DNA of 64,000 nt, taken from Devosiaceae bacterium. Its GTDB lineage: Bacteria; Pseudomonadota; Alphaproteobacteria; Rhizobiales; Devosiaceae. Location of the stretch: NCBI GenBank assembly GCA_021648375.1, contig JAKISW010000010.1, positions 1 through 64,000 on the forward strand. Direction: 5' to 3'. A program made the position numbers and the translations under genes. The notes beneath the pieces are model-generated. The model was not told where the DNA came from and did no database searches. It worked only from the letters and a program-made list of their open reading frames with translations. Below are positions 61,508-64,000 of the stretch, piece by piece; positions within the stretch are counted from its first letter, which is position 1; each line of letters begins with the position of its first letter.

Positions 61508-62118
61508 GCTTTCTCTCCTTTGCGGACAAACCCGGCAAGCAACAAATCCAACAGGCGCGGGCCATCTTTTTGCAGAACGCCCGGGTCACGCCTGACAATC
61601 ATACGTAATATCGAACTCTGAATTACACCCATGATCAGCAAGGCGGCATCCTGAACATTAAGGGTTTCTATGAATGTTTTATCCTTGACACCCAGATGCA
61701 GATTGTCTTCCAGTTCCCGCTGAAAATCTGCTATCGCAGACTGAATAGTCACCTGACAATCCGCCGACCCGCCCGCTTCAACACGCATTAGCAACAGCTC
61801 AGGCATAGCAGGGTTTTGCGAAATAAGATCAAGCTGCGCACTCACCAGTTGCTTAAGGGTAGAAACCGGGGTTGCCTGGGATTTGGTACCAAAGGAAATA
61901 TTATTCCTGATTTCTCCTGCAAGCCTTTCCCCAACCGCGCGCCAGATATCCTGCTTGTTTGAGAAATGTTTGTAAATTGCCGGCTGCGTTAATCCCAGTC
62001 TGGCAGCAATCATGCCCGTTGATACCTTTTGCGGGGTATGAATGTAGGCCAAATCAAGAGCTGTCTGTTCAATTTCCTGCCTGCGATCTCTGCTGGTTTT
62101 TCTAATGGAGGTTTTCAT
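61504..62118 (-). CDS. TetR family transcriptional regulator
   Basis: N-terminal HTH at residues ~30-55 (STGMIAARLGLTQPAIYKHFSNKQDIW), then a ligand-binding helical domain. The frame is open to an ATG at 62247; that longer form would include 43 residues without homology and place the palindrome at 62219-62234 almost at the start, so I prefer the ATG at 62118 (204 residues). First gene of the tetR-MFP-RND operon and its probable repressor. Confidence 0.88.
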   Translation of the reverse strand: MKTSIRKTSRDRRQEIEQTALDLAYIHTPQKVSTGMIAARLGLTQPAIYKHFSNKQDIWRAVGERLAGEIRNNISFGTKSQATPVSTLKQLVSAQLDLISQNPAMPELLLMRVEAGGSADCQVTIQSAIADFQRELEDNLHLGVKDKTFIETLNVQDAALLIMGVIQSSILRMIVRRDPGVLQKDGPRLLDLLLAGFVRKGEKA

Positions 62119-62218
62119 GGTCGAAAACGAGCCAATGGCATGGTGGCCAATGCCAGCACCTTTGTCCAAGCTTGTATTTGCATTTTTTGTTCCACTAAAA
62201 ATTCCAGTTTGCCTCTTG

Positions 62219-62234
62219 GTTATAGATCTATAAC
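62219..62234. promoter_or_regulatory. 16-bp perfect palindrome upstream of tetR
   Basis: GTTATAGATCTATAAC is fully symmetric and lies ~100 bp upstream of the preferred tetR start. It is a good candidate for the autoregulatory TetR operator of the efflux operon. Confidence 0.55.
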
Positions 62235-62500
62235 TATCCAGCCACATGTCAAGTAGGTGAGATTACGTTGCCGCAGAAAAAGAGCTAAAATCCAATAGTA
62301 AAAAATCAAAAAAAGCGCTTACTTTGTATGAGTATGCGCCTATTAAAAACTGAAAGATTCCCAGTTTGAAAGTGCTATCATTAGACAGGGCAAACCGCCC
62401 TGACGCCGTAAGTTACCGCTGATTCTGTCGAAATAAATATTGTTTTTCATTGGCTTAGCAAAGAATTTCCCCATAGCAGGCACTTCGGCTTGACAGACAG

Positions 62501-62623
62501 TGAACACGTGTGCTGATATTGCAAGTGGACCAGTAATCGGGTGTCCTCAGATTGCAGACTATCGTAATGGGGGATTATTTATGGTTTGGCTGGGCTGTTG
62601 ACGAAAAACAGCACACGTGTTCA
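62501..62623. promoter_or_regulatory. Two inverted operator-like sites before the sugar-type binding protein gene
   Basis: TGAACACGTGTGCTG (62501-62515) and its exact reverse complement (62609-62623) flank ~93 bp. Each holds the palindrome ACACGTGT; centres are 109 bp apart. The CG-centred palindromes suit a LacI-type regulator, and the pair could support DNA looping over the promoter. Confidence 0.6.
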
Positions 62624-62664
62624 TAAAGTTTACTGGTTGTTAATTTTCACATTGGGAGGACAAA

Positions 62665-64000
62665 ATGAAACATCAATTATTGCGATCAACTGCGATAGCT
62701 GTAGCTTTGGCGGTCGGAGCTGCTGGTGCCGCGTTTGCCGACAGCGGCAAAGAATATAATTTATCGGTCGCGGCAATCGCCGGACCAACCGACATTTATC
62801 GCATCGCAGCGATAGAAATTGCCGCTGATCTGCTGGAGCGCGAATATGCGGTTCGCGGTGAAATAGTTCACATTAATATTGAAGGCAGGCCTTTCACCCA
62901 ATGGGATGAATTCAGACAGGCTGTTACATTGGCGGCAGAAGCTGGCAACGCCCCCAACATCGTTGTGGCTTCCCACGTGGATATTGCCCCATGGGCGCAA
63001 TCCGGCCTTATCGTTCCGGCTGAAGATTATGTAGATCTGGACGCATGGCCGCTCAACGATATTTACCCCAACCTGCTGGAAATCACCTCATTTCAGGATC
63101 AGGTTTGGGCCATCCCACAAGATGCTGAATCGCGACCGTTCTTTTTCTGGAAACCCCACATGAAGGCCATCGGCTACTCAGATGCAGACCTTGATGGTCT
63201 TGCTGAAAGAATCAGATCGGGCGACTATACATTGGAAAATATGCTGGTTGACGCCAGAAAGATGATCGATGCTGGCCTGGTTGAAGAAAACAGAGGCTTT
63301 TGGCCACGCCCCTCCAAAGGCCCTGACTACTGGATGTTCTACATGGCATTTGGCGGCGAAATGGAGGATGGCAACGGCCGTCTACTGCTCGACAAAACTT
63401 CAATGGCTGAATTCTATCAGTTCTTTGTTGATGCGGTTGAACTGGGCGTGATTGGCAAAAATCACATTGGAACCCCTTGGGATCAATGGCATGGTGCACT
63501 GACATCAGGTCAGGTCGGCATGTGGCAGGGCGGAACCTGGCAGTTTGCTGAATGGACTGGCAAGTATGGTATGGATTTCTTTGCAAATGCCACATTTTCC
63601 CTTGTTCCCGGCGGTGGTGACAATGGCCGCGCCAACACGCTTACCCAACCTCTGGTTTACCTCATCACCGATCAGGATGATGAAGAAATAATGGGCATCG
63701 CTGGTGAGTTGATTACCATTGCTTCCGAGCCGAGGATCAATGCTCTGCATGCGGTAAATTCCGCCCATTTGGGGATTTCCAAAGCCGAGGAAACTGTGGG
63801 CCTTTATGCCGGGGACCGTTGGATTCGTGAAGCAACGCCGGTATTGCTACCGTTTGCGTCTGCACAACCCAATAATATATTCTTCGGCCAGTATTTCGAA
63901 GTTATGTTCTCTGGGTTACAAGCTGCCTGGACTGGTCAAAAAACCGTCGAAGAGGCGATTGCGGATGTTGAAACAGAGCTTAAAGCTGCTCTGGGCGACA
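62665..64000 (+). CDS. ABC transporter extracellular solute-binding protein, family 1 (carbohydrate type), 3'-partial
   Basis: The frame is open from the ATG at 62665 (GGGAGGA upstream) to the window edge, 445 codons. A signal peptide ends at GAAFA then DSGKEYN. The mature protein has the family-1 binding-protein layout (NAPNIVVASHVDIAPWAQSGLIVP, VGMWQGGTWQF, LGISKAEE). These proteins bind sugars, polyols or their derivatives; the exact ligand cannot be told. Permease and ATPase genes presumably follow. Confidence 0.88.
   Translation, partial: MKHQLLRSTAIAVALAVGAAGAAFADSGKEYNLSVAAIAGPTDIYRIAAIEIAADLLEREYAVRGEIVHINIEGRPFTQWDEFRQAVTLAAEAGNAPNIVVASHVDIAPWAQSGLIVPAEDYVDLDAWPLNDIYPNLLEITSFQDQVWAIPQDAESRPFFFWKPHMKAIGYSDADLDGLAERIRSGDYTLENMLVDARKMIDAGLVEENRGFWPRPSKGPDYWMFYMAFGGEMEDGNGRLLLDKTSMAEFYQFFVDAVELGVIGKNHIGTPWDQWHGALTSGQVGMWQGGTWQFAEWTGKYGMDFFANATFSLVPGGGDNGRANTLTQPLVYLITDQDDEEIMGIAGELITIASEPRINALHAVNSAHLGISKAEETVGLYAGDRWIREATPVLLPFASAQPNNIFFGQYFEVMFSGLQAAWTGQKTVEEAIADVETELKAALGD

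Noticed and set aside
1..64000. tRNA, rRNA, insertion sequences or prophage genes
   Set aside because: None was recognised on either strand; the haem and aromatic regions look acquired but no mobility genes remain nearby.

Overview
The window is a stretch of an alphaproteobacterial chromosome, most likely Hyphomicrobiales (Rhizobiales). The evidence is gene order: pdxA-rsmA facing gmk-yicC-mltG-fabF-acpP-fabG-fabD, then rpsF-rpsR-rplI-dnaB-alr-radA-cvpA-purF-SDR, and the short GC-rich intergenic palindromes typical of that order. Base composition is intermediate. No rRNA, tRNA, CRISPR array, transposase or integrase was seen. The first ~1.33 kb does not belong to this genome: it is AT-rich, lacks Shine-Dalgarno sites, and encodes Bacteroidota-like proteins (a DAO-type oxidoreductase with one in-frame stop, and the first ~100 residues of a bacilliredoxin). 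The bacilliredoxin frame runs straight into the last ~100 codons of alphaproteobacterial pdxA, so a chimeric contig join near 1328-1345 is the simplest reading.

Region by region: 1.3-23.2 kb is housekeeping (rRNA methylation, GMP kinase, fatty acid synthesis, ribosomal proteins, replicative helicase, alanine racemase, RadA, purine synthesis, Der GTPase, peroxiredoxin). From 23.4 to 34.6 kb, all on the minus strand, lies a complete haem pathway by the C5 (glutamate) route: hemH, then hemA-hemC/D-hemB-hemL-[histidine kinase]-[response regulator]-hemE-hemN-hemY, with nearly every junction overlapping or within a few bases. Alphaproteobacteria normally make 5-aminolevulinate with ALA synthase and have dispersed haem genes. 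This layout, including the hemC/D fusion and the embedded two-component pair, is that of the Leptospira haem locus with its HemKR system. A direct repeat TGACA-N6-TGACA, the form I recall for the Leptospira HemR box, sits just upstream of hemA. I regard this transplanted, self-regulated haem operon as the main discovery in the window.

From 34.7 to 53.4 kb is an aromatic-acid catabolic island: a mandelate racemase homologue, ligC, a LysR regulator with two HTH domains, and a divergent operon galB-ligK-galD-ligI-ligA-ligB-pobA for the protocatechuate 4,5-cleavage pathway. After it come an alpha/beta hydrolase, a complete Liv-type ABC importer and a CYP199A-like P450 with its own [2Fe-2S] ferredoxin and ferredoxin reductase. 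Together these suggest uptake of a para-methoxybenzoate-like acid, O-demethylation to 4-hydroxybenzoate, hydroxylation to protocatechuate, meta-cleavage and conversion to pyruvate plus oxaloacetate.

From 53.4 kb to the end come a cysK-marR-VOC-ATC hydrolase group, a DUF3703 gene behind a promoter with an overlapping palindrome, a tetR-MFP-RND efflux operon, and the start of a carbohydrate-type ABC binding protein preceded by two identical inverted operator-like sites. Throughout, short tandem repeats, often with a 15-16-nt period, sit on or beside stop codons.
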